From positions 1 through 64,000 of the forward strand of contig CAYSFD010000025.1 of NCBI GenBank assembly GCA_964430565.1: a stretch of DNA of 64,000 nt, in the 5' to 3' direction. A program made the translations under genes and the position numbers. The notes below the pieces were generated by a model. The model was given only the letters and a program-made list of their open reading frames with translations. It was not told the origin of the DNA and searched no databases. This document shows, piece by piece, positions 43,226 through 51,676 of this stretch. Each line of letters begins with the position of its first letter. The stretch's first letter is position 1. The DNA is from VBDM01 sp964430565. GTDB lineage: Bacteria; Pseudomonadota; Gammaproteobacteria; Burkholderiales; SG8-39.

Positions 43226-44494
43226 TTACGCTTTTTTCGGTGGCACGCTGAAAGCGCCAGCCTGCTTCAGCCCGGCGATCCTTGTGTCGTCGTAACCGAG
43301 CACTTCCTTCAGGACTTCCTCGGTGTGCTCGCCAAGCAAGGGCGAGCGCTTGATCTTCGCAGGCGAGTCGGAAAGCTTGATCGGCATGCCGACGTTCCAC
43401 CACTTGCCGCGCTGCGGGTGATCCAGCTCGACCCACATGTCGCGTCCGCGTATATGCTCGTCATTGGCAAGGTCATCCGTGCCCATGATGGGTCCGCACG
43501 GAACATCCAGTGGGTTGAGGATCGCCATGAATTCGCGCTTGGTGTAGTTCTTGGCGAAGTCGGTGATGAGCTTCCACATCTCGTTCTGGTTCTTGCGGCG
43601 ATCCGCGATCTTGGCGAACTTCGGATCGGAAGCGAGGCCGGGCAATCCCAGATCCGGACCGATCCTTTTCGCCAGCGGCTCCCACACCGCCTCCTGAACG
43701 ACAACGTACAGCCAATCGTTCGGGCCGTGCGGCTTGCAGTGAATCGCGTTGCCGAGCTGGCCGCCGCCGGAATCGTTGCCGCCGCGCGGGACATCGCCCA
43801 TGCCCTGTTGCGTAGGCACGGAATATTCCGACAGTGACTGGCGCGTCAGCCTTTGATGGTCGCGAAACTTGACGCGGCACAGGTTCATCACGCCGTCCAT
43901 CATCGCCACCTCGACGTACTGGCCCTTGCCCGTGCGGTCGCGCTGGCGCAGCGCCGCCAGCAGGCCGATGGCGAGGTGCAGCCCGGTGCCCGAGTCGCCG
44001 ATCTGCGCGCCGGTAACGAAGGGCGGCCCTTCCGGCACGCCGGTGGTGCTCATCGCGCCGCCCATCGCCTGCGCCACGTTCTCGTAGGCCTTGAAGTCGG
44101 CGTAGGGACCGCTCGAGCCGAAGCCCTTGATCGAGCCCATCACGATGCGCGGATTGAGCTCGTGGATCTTTTCCCAGGTGAAGCCAAGCCGGTCGAGCAC
44201 CCCGGGGCCGAAGTTCTCCATGATGATGTCGCACTTCGCGAGCAGGTCGACGAACACCTGCTTGCCCTCGGCGCTCTTCATGTTCACCGTAATCGAGCGC
44301 TTGTTGCAATTCAGCATGGTGAAGTACAGGCTGTCGGCGTTGGGCACGTCGCGCAGCTGGCCGCGCGTCGCATCGCCGGCGGGATTCTCGAACTTGATCA
44401 CGTCGGCACCCATCCAGGCGAGGAGCTGCGAGCAGGTGGGCCCGGCCTGCACGTGCGACATGTCGAGGATGCGTACTCCCTTGAGTGCTTCCAT
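43226..44494 (-). CDS. frc: Formyl-CoA:oxalate CoA-transferase
   Basis: Class III CoA-transferase (422 aa) moving CoA from formyl-CoA to oxalate, giving oxalyl-CoA and formate. ATG 44494 is chosen because GGAG sits 6 bases upstream; a TTG 12 bases earlier is also in frame. The sequence follows Oxalobacter Frc closely: ILDMSHVQAGPTCSQ, NADSLYFTMLNCNKRSI, FTWEKIHELNPR and the catalytic Asp167 in TGAQIGDSGTGLHL. The Gly-rich lid loop is RGGNDSGGGQ. It lies 61 bases downstream of oxc and shares its operon. Together the two enzymes form the classical oxalate-degrading cycle. Confidence 0.96.
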   Translation of the reverse strand: MEALKGVRILDMSHVQAGPTCSQLLAWMGADVIKFENPAGDATRGQLRDVPNADSLYFTMLNCNKRSITVNMKSAEGKQVFVDLLAKCDIIMENFGPGVLDRLGFTWEKIHELNPRIVMGSIKGFGSSGPYADFKAYENVAQAMGGAMSTTGVPEGPPFVTGAQIGDSGTGLHLAIGLLAALRQRDRTGKGQYVEVAMMDGVMNLCRVKFRDHQRLTRQSLSEYSVPTQQGMGDVPRGGNDSGGGQLGNAIHCKPHGPNDWLYVVVQEAVWEPLAKRIGPDLGLPGLASDPKFAKIADRRKNQNEMWKLITDFAKNYTKREFMAILNPLDVPCGPIMGTDDLANDEHIRGRDMWVELDHPQRGKWWNVGMPIKLSDSPAKIKRSPLLGEHTEEVLKEVLGYDDTRIAGLKQAGAFSVPPKKA

Positions 44495-44555
44495 TCCGAT
44501 CTCCAAGAATTCTGCGGCAGATGAAAGGCTACCTGCCCTTGCTCAACGGCTTGAC

Positions 44556-46313
44556 CTATTTCTTCTTTGCGCTCGGATTCAGGCTCGTGATGCGCCCGCT
44601 TTCGGTGCCGGCGGTTTCATCGATCACGGCATTGATGAGCGTGGGCTTGCGCGAGCGGATGGCTTCTTCCATTGCCTTGCGCAATTCGGCCGGCGTCGTG
44701 GCGTGCACGCCCACGCCGCCGAAAGCCTCCATCAGCTTGTCATAGCGCGCGCCCTTGACGAACACGGTGGGTGCCACATCCGGGCCGCCGGTCGGATTGA
44801 CGTCGGTGCCGCGGTAGATGCCGTTGTTGTTGAAGACGACCACGCAGACCGGCAGATTGTAGCGGCAGACGGTCTCGACTTCCATGCCGGAGAAGCCGAA
44901 GGCGCTGTCGCCCTCGATCGCGATCACCGGATGGCCGCTGACCACCGCGGCCGCGACGGAAAAGCCCATCCCAATGCCCATGATGCCCCAGGTGCCCACG
45001 TCCAGGCGCTTGCGCGGCTTGTACATGTCGACGATGCTGCGGGTGAAGTCGAGCGCGTTGGCGCCTTCGTTGACCAGGATGGCGTCCGGGTTGGCCTTGA
45101 CGATGTCGCGCACCACGTTCAGCGCGCTGTGAAAATTCATCGGCACCGGATCCTTGGCCAGGGTCTCGGCCATCTTGGCCAGGTTCTTGTCCTTGCGCTC
45201 GGCGATGGCGCGCAGCCAGTCAGCCGGCGGCCTGGCCCAGCTGGAGCCCGCAGTTGAGTTAATAGCGGCGAGCAGCGCGGATACGCAGGAACCGATGTCG
45301 CCGACCACGGGGGCGTCGATACGGACGTTGCTGTCCATCTCCTGCGGCGAGATGTCGACCTGGATGAACTTCTGGCCGCCCCACGCCTTATGGTCCTTGC
45401 CGCCCCAGGTCTTGCCTTTGCCATGCGAGAGCAGCCAGTTCAGGCGAGCGCCGACCAGCATCACCACGTCAGCCTCGGGCAGCACGAAGGAGCGGGCGGC
45501 GGCAGCGGACTGCTGGTGCGTGTCGGGCAGCAGGCCCTTGGCCATGGCCATGGGCAGGTAGGGGATGCCGGTCTTCTCGACCAGGGCGCGGATGTCCGCG
45601 TCGGCCTGGGCATAGGCGGCACCCTTGCCCAGCACGATGAGTGGACGCTTGGCGCTCTTGAGCAGTTCGAGGGCGCGCTGCACGGCGTCCTGGGCCGGGA
45701 TCTGGCGCGGCGCCGGATCGACCACCTTGATCAGCGATTTCCTGCCGGCTTCCGCTTCCATGGTCTGAGCGAACAGCTTGGCCGGCAGGTCGAGGTAGAC
45801 GCCGCCCGGGCGGCCGGAGACGGCGGCGCGGATGGCACGCGCGATGCCCACACCGATGTCCTCGGCGTGCAGCACGCGGAAGGCGGCCTTGCACAGTGGC
45901 TTGGCTATGGCCAACTGGTCCATCTCCTCGTAGTCACCCTGCTGCAGGTCGACGATCTCGCGCTCGCTGGAGCCGCTGATGAGGATCATCGGGAAGCAAT
46001 TGGTGGTGGCGTTGGCCAGAGCGGTCAGGCCGTTGAGGAAGCCGGGGGCGGACACCGTCAGGCAGATGCCCGGCTTTTGAGTCATAAAGCCGGCGATGGC
46101 GGCGGCGTTGCCGGCGTTCTGCTCATGGCGGAACGAAATCACGCGCATGCCTGCGGCCTGTGCCTTGCGGGTAAGGTCGGTGATGGGGATACCGGGCAGG
46201 CCGAAGACCGTGTCGATGCCGTTTAATTTGAGGGCATCGATGACCAGGTTAAAGCCGTCGGTCACTTCTTGTACGGCGCCCGATTGCGCGACTTGCGGTT
46301 CAACGGTTCCCAT
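44556..46313 (-). CDS. oxc: Oxalyl-CoA decarboxylase
   Basis: Thiamine-diphosphate enzyme (585 aa) that decarboxylates oxalyl-CoA to formyl-CoA and CO2. The Pyr domain has the catalytic Glu in RHEQNAGNAAAIAGF, and the PP domain has the cofactor/Mg motif EGDSAFGFSGMEVETVC with the distal Asn in NNNGIYRG. DTVFGLPGIPITDL and SAPGFLNGLTALANA are characteristic of Oxc rather than acetolactate synthase. ATG 46313 follows GGAGG by 5 bases. It is the first gene of oxc-frc-formyltransferase, preceded by a TTGAC-N4-GTCAA site and -10 TAGACT, and divergent from the Crp/Fnr regulator gene. Confidence 0.97.
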   Translation of the reverse strand: MGTVEPQVAQSGAVQEVTDGFNLVIDALKLNGIDTVFGLPGIPITDLTRKAQAAGMRVISFRHEQNAGNAAAIAGFMTQKPGICLTVSAPGFLNGLTALANATTNCFPMILISGSSEREIVDLQQGDYEEMDQLAIAKPLCKAAFRVLHAEDIGVGIARAIRAAVSGRPGGVYLDLPAKLFAQTMEAEAGRKSLIKVVDPAPRQIPAQDAVQRALELLKSAKRPLIVLGKGAAYAQADADIRALVEKTGIPYLPMAMAKGLLPDTHQQSAAAARSFVLPEADVVMLVGARLNWLLSHGKGKTWGGKDHKAWGGQKFIQVDISPQEMDSNVRIDAPVVGDIGSCVSALLAAINSTAGSSWARPPADWLRAIAERKDKNLAKMAETLAKDPVPMNFHSALNVVRDIVKANPDAILVNEGANALDFTRSIVDMYKPRKRLDVGTWGIMGIGMGFSVAAAVVSGHPVIAIEGDSAFGFSGMEVETVCRYNLPVCVVVFNNNGIYRGTDVNPTGGPDVAPTVFVKGARYDKLMEAFGGVGVHATTPAELRKAMEEAIRSRKPTLINAVIDETAGTESGRITSLNPSAKKK

Positions 46314-46395
46314 ACGGCCTCCTTACGCTATAGAGAGACTCCCGCATTTGCGAGGGGATGCAGGTCCCGCGAGACGTCAAAAAAACAGGTCTGAA

Positions 46396-46437
46396 AGTCT
46401 AGGAGCCTGGCCGTCAGTCAACCTTGACTGTGGTCAA
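46396..46437 (-). promoter_or_regulatory. oxc promoter with Fnr-like site 1
   Basis: Palindrome TTGAC-TGTG-GTCAA at 46424-46437. On the minus strand, -10 hexamer TAGACT occupies 46401-46396, its first base 29.5 bases from the palindrome centre, as in class II Crp/Fnr promoters. An additional overlapping palindrome, CAGTCAA-CC-TTGACTG, extends the site on the regulator side. The site may also control the divergent regulator gene. Confidence 0.75.
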
Positions 46438-46485
46438 TAAATCCCGCTTAATTGCCGCGACTTACACCTTCCAGCCACGTCACCC

Positions 46486-47115
46486 GTGTCGGCGATCAAC
46501 AACCACCCCCAGCACAACACGATTCGCCTGCAGCTCAAGCAAAACCTGATTCTGCGCGAAATGCCGGTGTCCGCCTGGAACGATCTGGAGCCGCTGCTTG
46601 AGATCGCGGAGTGCCGCAAAGGCGAACCGCTGGTGCGCCAGGGCGGGACCAACATGGAGCAGTTCTTCATCCTCGAGGGGATTCTAAAGCGCGTCGTCAG
46701 CAACCCGCAGGGAAAGGAAATGATCCTGCGCTTTGCGGCCGAAACCGACATGGACACTTCCTACGCAGCGTGGCGATTGAAGACCCCCATGCCCTACAGC
46801 ATAGCCGCGGTGACCAAGGTCAGCGTAGCGCGCTTGTCCATGCCCCACTGGGTCGAATTCCTCGACCGGCACGCCGAAGTCAAGTTGCGCTTCGAGTACG
46901 AGGTCATGCGGCTGATGTCGGAGGTGATGGCGCATACCATCACGCTTCACCTGCTCGATGCCCCCGGGCGCCTCGCGCGTTTCATGCGCAAGCATCAGGA
47001 CCTGATCGGCCGCATCCCCAAAAAAGAACTGGCTTCCTACCTCAACCTCACCCCGGAGACGCTGTCTCGTCTCAAGCAACGGGTCGGGGACCTGTCCGAG
47101 CCGGATCGGCACTAG
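46486..47115 (+). CDS. Crp/Fnr-family transcription regulator
   Basis: A 209-aa regulator starting at GTG 46486, divergent from oxc. The N-terminal half is a cyclic-nucleotide-fold sensor (RQGGTNMEQFFILEGILKRVV), but it lacks the Cys cluster of Fnr; its only cysteine is in IAECRKGE. The winged helix contains IPKKELASYLNLTPETLSRLKQR, and Glu-x-x-Ser-Arg in the recognition helix matches Fnr, which reads TTGA half-sites. It is therefore the natural candidate to bind the four TTGAC-N4-GTCAA sites in this region. The effector is unknown. Its stop overlaps the convergent tctA stop (shared CTAG). Confidence 0.92.
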   Translation: MSAINNHPQHNTIRLQLKQNLILREMPVSAWNDLEPLLEIAECRKGEPLVRQGGTNMEQFFILEGILKRVVSNPQGKEMILRFAAETDMDTSYAAWRLKTPMPYSIAAVTKVSVARLSMPHWVEFLDRHAEVKLRFEYEVMRLMSEVMAHTITLHLLDAPGRLARFMRKHQDLIGRIPKKELASYLNLTPETLSRLKQRVGDLSEPDRH

Positions 47116-48623
47116 CGTTGCCGTGCGACGGCACGCCAACCCGCGTTGATGAGCGGCCAGAAGAGCAGCACCAGCGCGAGACCGGTCAGGCTGCCCACCA
47201 ACGTGTTCGAGAAAAACACGAGCAGGTCGCCCTGCGAGCCCTTGATCGCGTTGCGGAAATTTTCCTCCGCGCGGTCGCCGAGGACCAATGCCAACACGAG
47301 CGGCGCGAGCGGATAGCGCAGCTTCTTGAAGGCGTAGCCGATCACCCCGAACACGACCATCAGATAGACGTCGAACATGGAGTTGTGCACGGTGTAGGCG
47401 CCGATCGCGCAGATTACGATGATGACCGGCGCGATGATCGAGAACGGAATGCGCAGGATCGCTGCGAGCAGCGGCACGCAGGTCAGCACGACGATCAATC
47501 CGACGATGTTGCCCAGATACATGCTGGCGATCAGGCCCCACACAAATTCCGGCTTTTCGACAAAGAGGAGCGGCCCGGGCTGCAGCCCCCAGATCAAGAG
47601 TCCGCCGAGCAGCACCGCGGCCGTGGGCGATCCCGGAACCCCGAGGGTGATCATGGGTAGGAGCGCGGAGGTGCCGGCGGCATGGGCGGCGGTTTCCGGC
47701 GCCACCACGCCCTCGATCTTACCGCTGCCGAAGTCCTTGCCGTCCTTGGAGAAGCGCCGCGCCAGGCCGTAGCTCATGAAGGAGGCGGGCGTTGCGCCGC
47801 CCGGCACGATTCCCATGAAGCAACCCACCGCCGCGCTGCGAAGCGATGTGGCCCAGTAGCGCGGCAGCTCTTTCCAGGTTTCCACCACCACCTTGGCGTT
47901 CATTCGGGCCTGTGCGCCCTTGAACGCCAGGCCCTCCTCAAGCGTCTCGAGGATCTCGCCGATCCCGAAAAGCCCGATGACGGCGATCAGGAAGTCGAAT
48001 CCTTTGAGGAGCACGGTGGTTCCGAACGTGAGCCGCAGGGTTCCGGTGACGCTGTCCAGGCCGACCGCAGCCAGCGCGAACCCGATCATCATCGAAGCAA
48101 CGGTTTTCGCGGCGTTGCCACCGGCCATGCCGACAAAGGCGCAGAAAGTGAGCAAATACACCGAAAAGAACTCCGGCGGGCCGAAGCGCAGGGCAAAACC
48201 CGCCACGACGGGGGAGAGGAACGTGATCATGATCACCGCGATCAGCGCGCCGACGAACGACGAGGTGAACGCAGCGGTGAGCGCATTGCCCGCGCGCCCC
48301 TGCTGCGCCATGGGATGACCGTCGAAGGTGGTCGCCACCGACCAGGGCTCGCCGGGGATGTTGAACAGGATCGAAGTAATCGCCCCGCCGAACAGCGCGC
48401 CCCAGTAGATGCACGACAGCAGGATGATCGCTGAAGTCGTGCCGCCGGGCTGCTGCGCCATCGAGAACGTCAGCGGCAGCAGGATGGCGACGCCGTTTGC
48501 GCCGCCCAGTCCCGGAAGCACTCCGATGACGATGCCGAGGACCACGCCCACGAACATCAGCATCAGGTTGAACGGCGACAGCGCGACGCCGAACCCCTGC
48601 ATCAGCGCGTTGATCTCTGCCAC
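47112..48623 (-). CDS. tctA: Tripartite tricarboxylate transporter large permease TctA
   Basis: Twelve-helix membrane subunit of a TTT transporter, 503 aa, starting at GTG 48623 behind GGGAGA. TctA signatures are visible: GVVLGIVIGVLPGLGGANGVAILLPLTF near the N-terminus, written here as two parts (VVLGIVIGVLPGLGG and ANGVAILLPLTF), then LGIPGEPWSVATTFDGHPMA-type wording as FNIPGEPWSVATTFDG, and the second repeat LITLGVPGSPTAAVLLGG-like MITLGVPGSPTAAVLLGG. It forms an operon tctC-tctB-tctA on the minus strand. Position between oxc and formate genes suggests it carries oxalate or a related dicarboxylate. Confidence 0.95.
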   Translation of the reverse strand: MAEINALMQGFGVALSPFNLMLMFVGVVLGIVIGVLPGLGGANGVAILLPLTFSMAQQPGGTTSAIILLSCIYWGALFGGAITSILFNIPGEPWSVATTFDGHPMAQQGRAGNALTAAFTSSFVGALIAVIMITFLSPVVAGFALRFGPPEFFSVYLLTFCAFVGMAGGNAAKTVASMMIGFALAAVGLDSVTGTLRLTFGTTVLLKGFDFLIAVIGLFGIGEILETLEEGLAFKGAQARMNAKVVVETWKELPRYWATSLRSAAVGCFMGIVPGGATPASFMSYGLARRFSKDGKDFGSGKIEGVVAPETAAHAAGTSALLPMITLGVPGSPTAAVLLGGLLIWGLQPGPLLFVEKPEFVWGLIASMYLGNIVGLIVVLTCVPLLAAILRIPFSIIAPVIIVICAIGAYTVHNSMFDVYLMVVFGVIGYAFKKLRYPLAPLVLALVLGDRAEENFRNAIKGSQGDLLVFFSNTLVGSLTGLALVLLFWPLINAGWRAVARQR

Positions 48624-48678
48624 TGGTCTCCCTTTCCCGGCGCGAGCGTCGATCGGATCTATCCGGCCGGCAGCGTTT

Positions 48679-49176
48679 TCAATTCAAACCCAGCGCCGCT
48701 TCCAGAGGACCTTTGGGCAGAGGCACTTGGAACCATGTCTCAAAGACGAGGAAGAACGCGACGCTGACACCGACTGCGACGGGCACGGTCTTCAGCCAGG
48801 GGTAATTGCCGAGCCGCCACATGAAGTACGCGATATAGAGCGTGGACGCGACGTAGAATCCCAGATACTTGATCAGCGCGACATACACCACCGTCGGCAC
48901 GAGGACGGTCAGAATCTTTTTCAGCGCCTCGTGGGACACAAACGATTTGGTGGCGAGCGAGGAGTTGCGAAGGGCGTTGACGAATACGGTCACGCCGGCG
49001 ACGCAGATCAACAGACCGACGTAGAACGGGAAATAGCCCGGCTGCGGCCCGTCCTCTCCCCATCTCGCGCCGACGCGGAAGCTGTCGAACATAACCACGG
49101 CGCCGAAGAGAAACACGACCAAGGCGACGCCGATTTCCACCGCCCTGACGGATGCAGCCGAACGCTCCTCCCCCAC
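48679..49176 (-). CDS. tctB: Tripartite tricarboxylate transporter small subunit TctB
   Basis: Four-helix small membrane subunit of the TTT system. GTG 49176 is chosen since the strong site GGGGGAGGGGAC lies directly upstream, giving 165 aa, normal for TctB; an alternative GTG at 49140 would start at the first helix, and the frame stays open upstream without a membrane segment. Helix 1 is VEIGVALVVFLFGAVVMF, then GPQPGYFPFYVGLLICVAG, a conserved TctB segment, and a final pair of helices ending ETWFQVPLPKGPLEAALG, also characteristic. The tctA start lies 55 bases downstream. Confidence 0.87.
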   Translation of the reverse strand: MGEERSAASVRAVEIGVALVVFLFGAVVMFDSFRVGARWGEDGPQPGYFPFYVGLLICVAGVTVFVNALRNSSLATKSFVSHEALKKILTVLVPTVVYVALIKYLGFYVASTLYIAYFMWRLGNYPWLKTVPVAVGVSVAFFLVFETWFQVPLPKGPLEAALGLN

Positions 49177-49250
49177 GTCCCCTCCCCCTCGATTCGCTAA
49201 GCCGATGATCCCAGACCGCCGCGCGGAGGCGTCTCCGCGCGGAAAGGGCG

Positions 49251-50264
49251 TTACCTCGCCAGAAACCCTGCCTCCTTCATCAGAAGGATGTGCCGCGCCT
49301 CCTCGCGCGCCACCCATGCCTCATACTCTTTCCCGGCCAAAGTAGTCTGGTTGAACGCCCCCTGCTCCAGAAAACTCTTCCACTCGGGGGTGTCGCGCAC
49401 TTTCTTCAGCAAATCCACGTAGAACTGAACCTGATCGGCGGTCACGCCGCCCGGCATGAATATGCCGCGCAGCATCATGTATTCGACGTCGAGGCCGGTT
49501 TCCTTGCAGGTGGGAATGTCGGACCAGGACATGGTCGCGGTGATCTTCGACTTGTAGGGCATGCGTTTGGCTTCGAACACGCACAGCGGTCGCAGAGCCC
49601 CGGCGCGCCATTGCGCTACCGCTTCGATCGGGTTGTTGACCGTGGAATCGACGTGCTTGCCCACAAGCTGAACCGCTACTTCGCCGCCGCCGCGGTAGGA
49701 AATGTAAGTGAATTTGGCGCCGGTCTGTTTCTCCAGGGCGACGGTGATGATCTGGTCCTCCTGCTTCGACCCGGTGCCGCCCATCTTGAACTTGCCGCCC
49801 GCGGCCTTGGCTGCGGCAACATATTCCTTGGGCGTCTTGTAGGGCGTGGCCGCATTCACCCAAAGAACAAAGTTGTCGAGCGCCATCATCTGCACCGGCG
49901 TCAGGTCGCGCCAGTTGAACGGCGTGTGGGTCGCGAGCGGCGTCGTGAACAGGTTCGACAGGGTGATGATGATCTTGTGCGGATCACCCTTCGACTCCTT
50001 GACGTCGAGGAAGCCTTCTGCGCCTGCGCCCCCGGACTTGTTGATGACGACCATCGGCCTACTCATCAGCTTGTTCTTGGCGACCAGGCCCTGGATGAAG
50101 CGCGCCATCTGGTCGGCGCCGCCCCCGGTTCCGGCAGGAATGATGAATTCGACAGTCTTGGTGGGTTCCCAGGCCGCGACCGCATGGTGGGGAAGGACGG
50201 CCGCCGTCACGGCCGCCCACATTGGAATGCTCCAGCGCAAAGCTCGATCAACGTCAATTCGCAT
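49251..50264 (-). CDS. tctC: Tripartite tricarboxylate transporter binding protein TctC (Bug family)
   Basis: Periplasmic receptor of the TTT transporter, 337 aa with a signal peptide ending HHAVA. The mature chain begins WEPTKTVEFIIPAGTGGGADQMAR, the Bug ligand-loop pattern, followed by KMGGTGSKQEDQIITVALE and FTYISYRGGGEVAVQLVGKHVDS. It is first in the tctCBA operon with a 125-base leader and a TTGAC-N4-GTCAA promoter site. Being linked to its own membrane subunits, it is the dedicated receptor of this system, unlike the orphan at 5872. The ligand is not visible; oxalate is an inference from context. Confidence 0.94.
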   Translation of the reverse strand: MRIDVDRALRWSIPMWAAVTAAVLPHHAVAAWEPTKTVEFIIPAGTGGGADQMARFIQGLVAKNKLMSRPMVVINKSGGAGAEGFLDVKESKGDPHKIIITLSNLFTTPLATHTPFNWRDLTPVQMMALDNFVLWVNAATPYKTPKEYVAAAKAAGGKFKMGGTGSKQEDQIITVALEKQTGAKFTYISYRGGGEVAVQLVGKHVDSTVNNPIEAVAQWRAGALRPLCVFEAKRMPYKSKITATMSWSDIPTCKETGLDVEYMMLRGIFMPGGVTADQVQFYVDLLKKVRDTPEWKSFLEQGAFNQTTLAGKEYEAWVAREEARHILLMKEAGFLAR

Positions 50265-50395
50265 GACAGTCCTCCCTTAACTTAACTGCGCGGAAAATTG
50301 GTGGTCCTACCCGGATGTCTCCCTGCATATTATCCCGACCCGGTCGAAAGAGCATGTCCTTCGTGCAACCTCTCACATAGAGCGCGAGTGCACGG

Positions 50396-50437
50396 ATTAT
50401 TGCGAGTAAAGCCGTCGGCAACCTTGACTGAGGTCAA
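50396..50437 (-). promoter_or_regulatory. tctCBA promoter with Fnr-like site 2
   Basis: Palindrome TTGAC-TGAG-GTCAA at 50424-50437, with -10 AATAAT at 50401-50396 on the minus strand, first base 29.5 bases from the palindrome centre. The surrounding CAACCTTGACTGNGGTCAA is shared with site 1. Predicted transcription start is near 50389. Confidence 0.77.
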
Positions 50438-50470
50438 GTCCGCGCGGCAGCTTGACTCCACCTCTTTGGG

Positions 50471-50899
50471 TCACTTCACAAGAAGCACCGGCACGGGCGA
50501 GAGGTGGATCACCTTGGTCGCGACCGATCCCAGCACCAGATTGGACACCGATCCCATGCCGCGGGTACCCATGACGATCTGATCGAGCCCTTTTTCCTTT
50601 GCGTACTTGCATATAACGTCGGCCTCGTCGCCTACTGCGATGTGATGGTGGTACGGGACTTGGGCTGCATCGAGTTTCTGCATCCCGGGCTTGAGCGCCG
50701 CCATCCCCTCTTCCTTGTGGTACTGGGCGAGCTGGTCGTGCCCGACGACGGAGCTCACCCGGTTGCCGTAAGGAACCTGGTGCTGGACGTTGATCAGATG
50801 GATTTCGATGCCGTCCTTGTACCAACCGAGCTTCTTGACGAGGTGGTCCACCGCCCGGCTCGACGATTCAGACCCATCCACTGGCACCAGCACTTTCAT
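50471..50899 (-). CDS. Universal stress protein (UspA-type)
   Basis: A 142-aa cytoplasmic UspA-fold protein from ATG 50899, with GGAGGA upstream. It begins MKVLVPVDGSESSSRAVDHL and carries the ATP-binding motif GTRGMGSVSNLVLGSVATKVI (G2xG9xG[S/T] type), so it likely binds ATP. Residues between contain VQHQVPYGNRVSS. It is the last gene of a same-strand run (fds genes, fhs, terC, usp) with short gaps, placed just before the tctC promoter site. Its role is probably stress survival during growth on acid substrates, which is inference. Confidence 0.93.
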   Translation of the reverse strand: MKVLVPVDGSESSSRAVDHLVKKLGWYKDGIEIHLINVQHQVPYGNRVSSVVGHDQLAQYHKEEGMAALKPGMQKLDAAQVPYHHHIAVGDEADVICKYAKEKGLDQIVMGTRGMGSVSNLVLGSVATKVIHLSPVPVLLVK

Positions 50900-50919
50900 C
50901 AAAATATCCTCCAGGGCAT

Positions 50920-51630
50920 CTAAGCCAGATCCACCACTTGTTCTTTCTTTTTCTCGCGGGCAGCGAGCCACTTGCCGGCCGTGATCACGAAAACCGCGCC
51001 CGCCGCCGGCGCGGCCCAATGCAGCCAGGCGGCGTTCGCGTCGACCCATCCCTTCACTACGGGGTCGGTCGCGGCCATGTCGCCCGAGACCCACCCGAGC
51101 AAGCCTGCGCCGATGGTAATGATCACGGGGAAGCGGTCCATCACCTTCATCAGCATGGTGGCACCGAAAATCACCAGCGGGATGCTGATCGCGAGTCCCA
51201 ATACCAGCAGCGTGAGGCTGCCCTTCGCCGCGGCGGCCACTGCAATCACGTTGTCCAGGCTCATCACCAGATCCGCGATAAGGATGGTCTTGATCGCCGC
51301 CCAAAGGTTGTCGCTCGAATCAACCCTGCCCTCGCCGCCGTCTTCCGGCATGAGCAGCTTGACCGCGATCCAGAGCAGCAGCACCGCCCCGATCAGCTTG
51401 AGCCAGGGCCACTTCAGCATCTCGACCGCGATGATCGTCAGAATGATCCGCATGATCACGGCAGCGCCGGCGCCCCAGAACACGGCCTGAGTTTGCTGCT
51501 TCGGCGGCAGCGAGCGCGCCGCAAGCGCGATCACCACGGCGTTGTCGCCGGACAATACGATGTTGACAAGAATGATCTGCCACAGCCCCACCCAGAAGAC
51601 AGTGGTCTGCACTTCATTCAGGAATTCCAC
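50920..51630 (-). CDS. TerC/YjbE-family integral membrane protein
   Basis: A 236-aa protein with seven or so membrane helices. The TerC pattern of two acidic repeats is visible: LSGDNAVVIALAARSLP near the N-terminus and MSLDNVIAVAAAAKGS in the second half, where the Asp-Asn pairs are thought to bind metal. The family exports or buffers Mn2+ or protects against metal and alkaline stress. It is separated from usp by 20 bases and from fhs by 46, all on the minus strand. Why it accompanies formate genes is unknown. Confidence 0.92.
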   Translation of the reverse strand: MEFLNEVQTTVFWVGLWQIILVNIVLSGDNAVVIALAARSLPPKQQTQAVFWGAGAAVIMRIILTIIAVEMLKWPWLKLIGAVLLLWIAVKLLMPEDGGEGRVDSSDNLWAAIKTILIADLVMSLDNVIAVAAAAKGSLTLLVLGLAISIPLVIFGATMLMKVMDRFPVIITIGAGLLGWVSGDMAATDPVVKGWVDANAAWLHWAAPAAGAVFVITAGKWLAAREKKKEQVVDLA

Positions 51631-51676
51631 GGTGGATGCCTCTTCCTCGTTTTTCGGGCCGGAGGATTATACGGGA

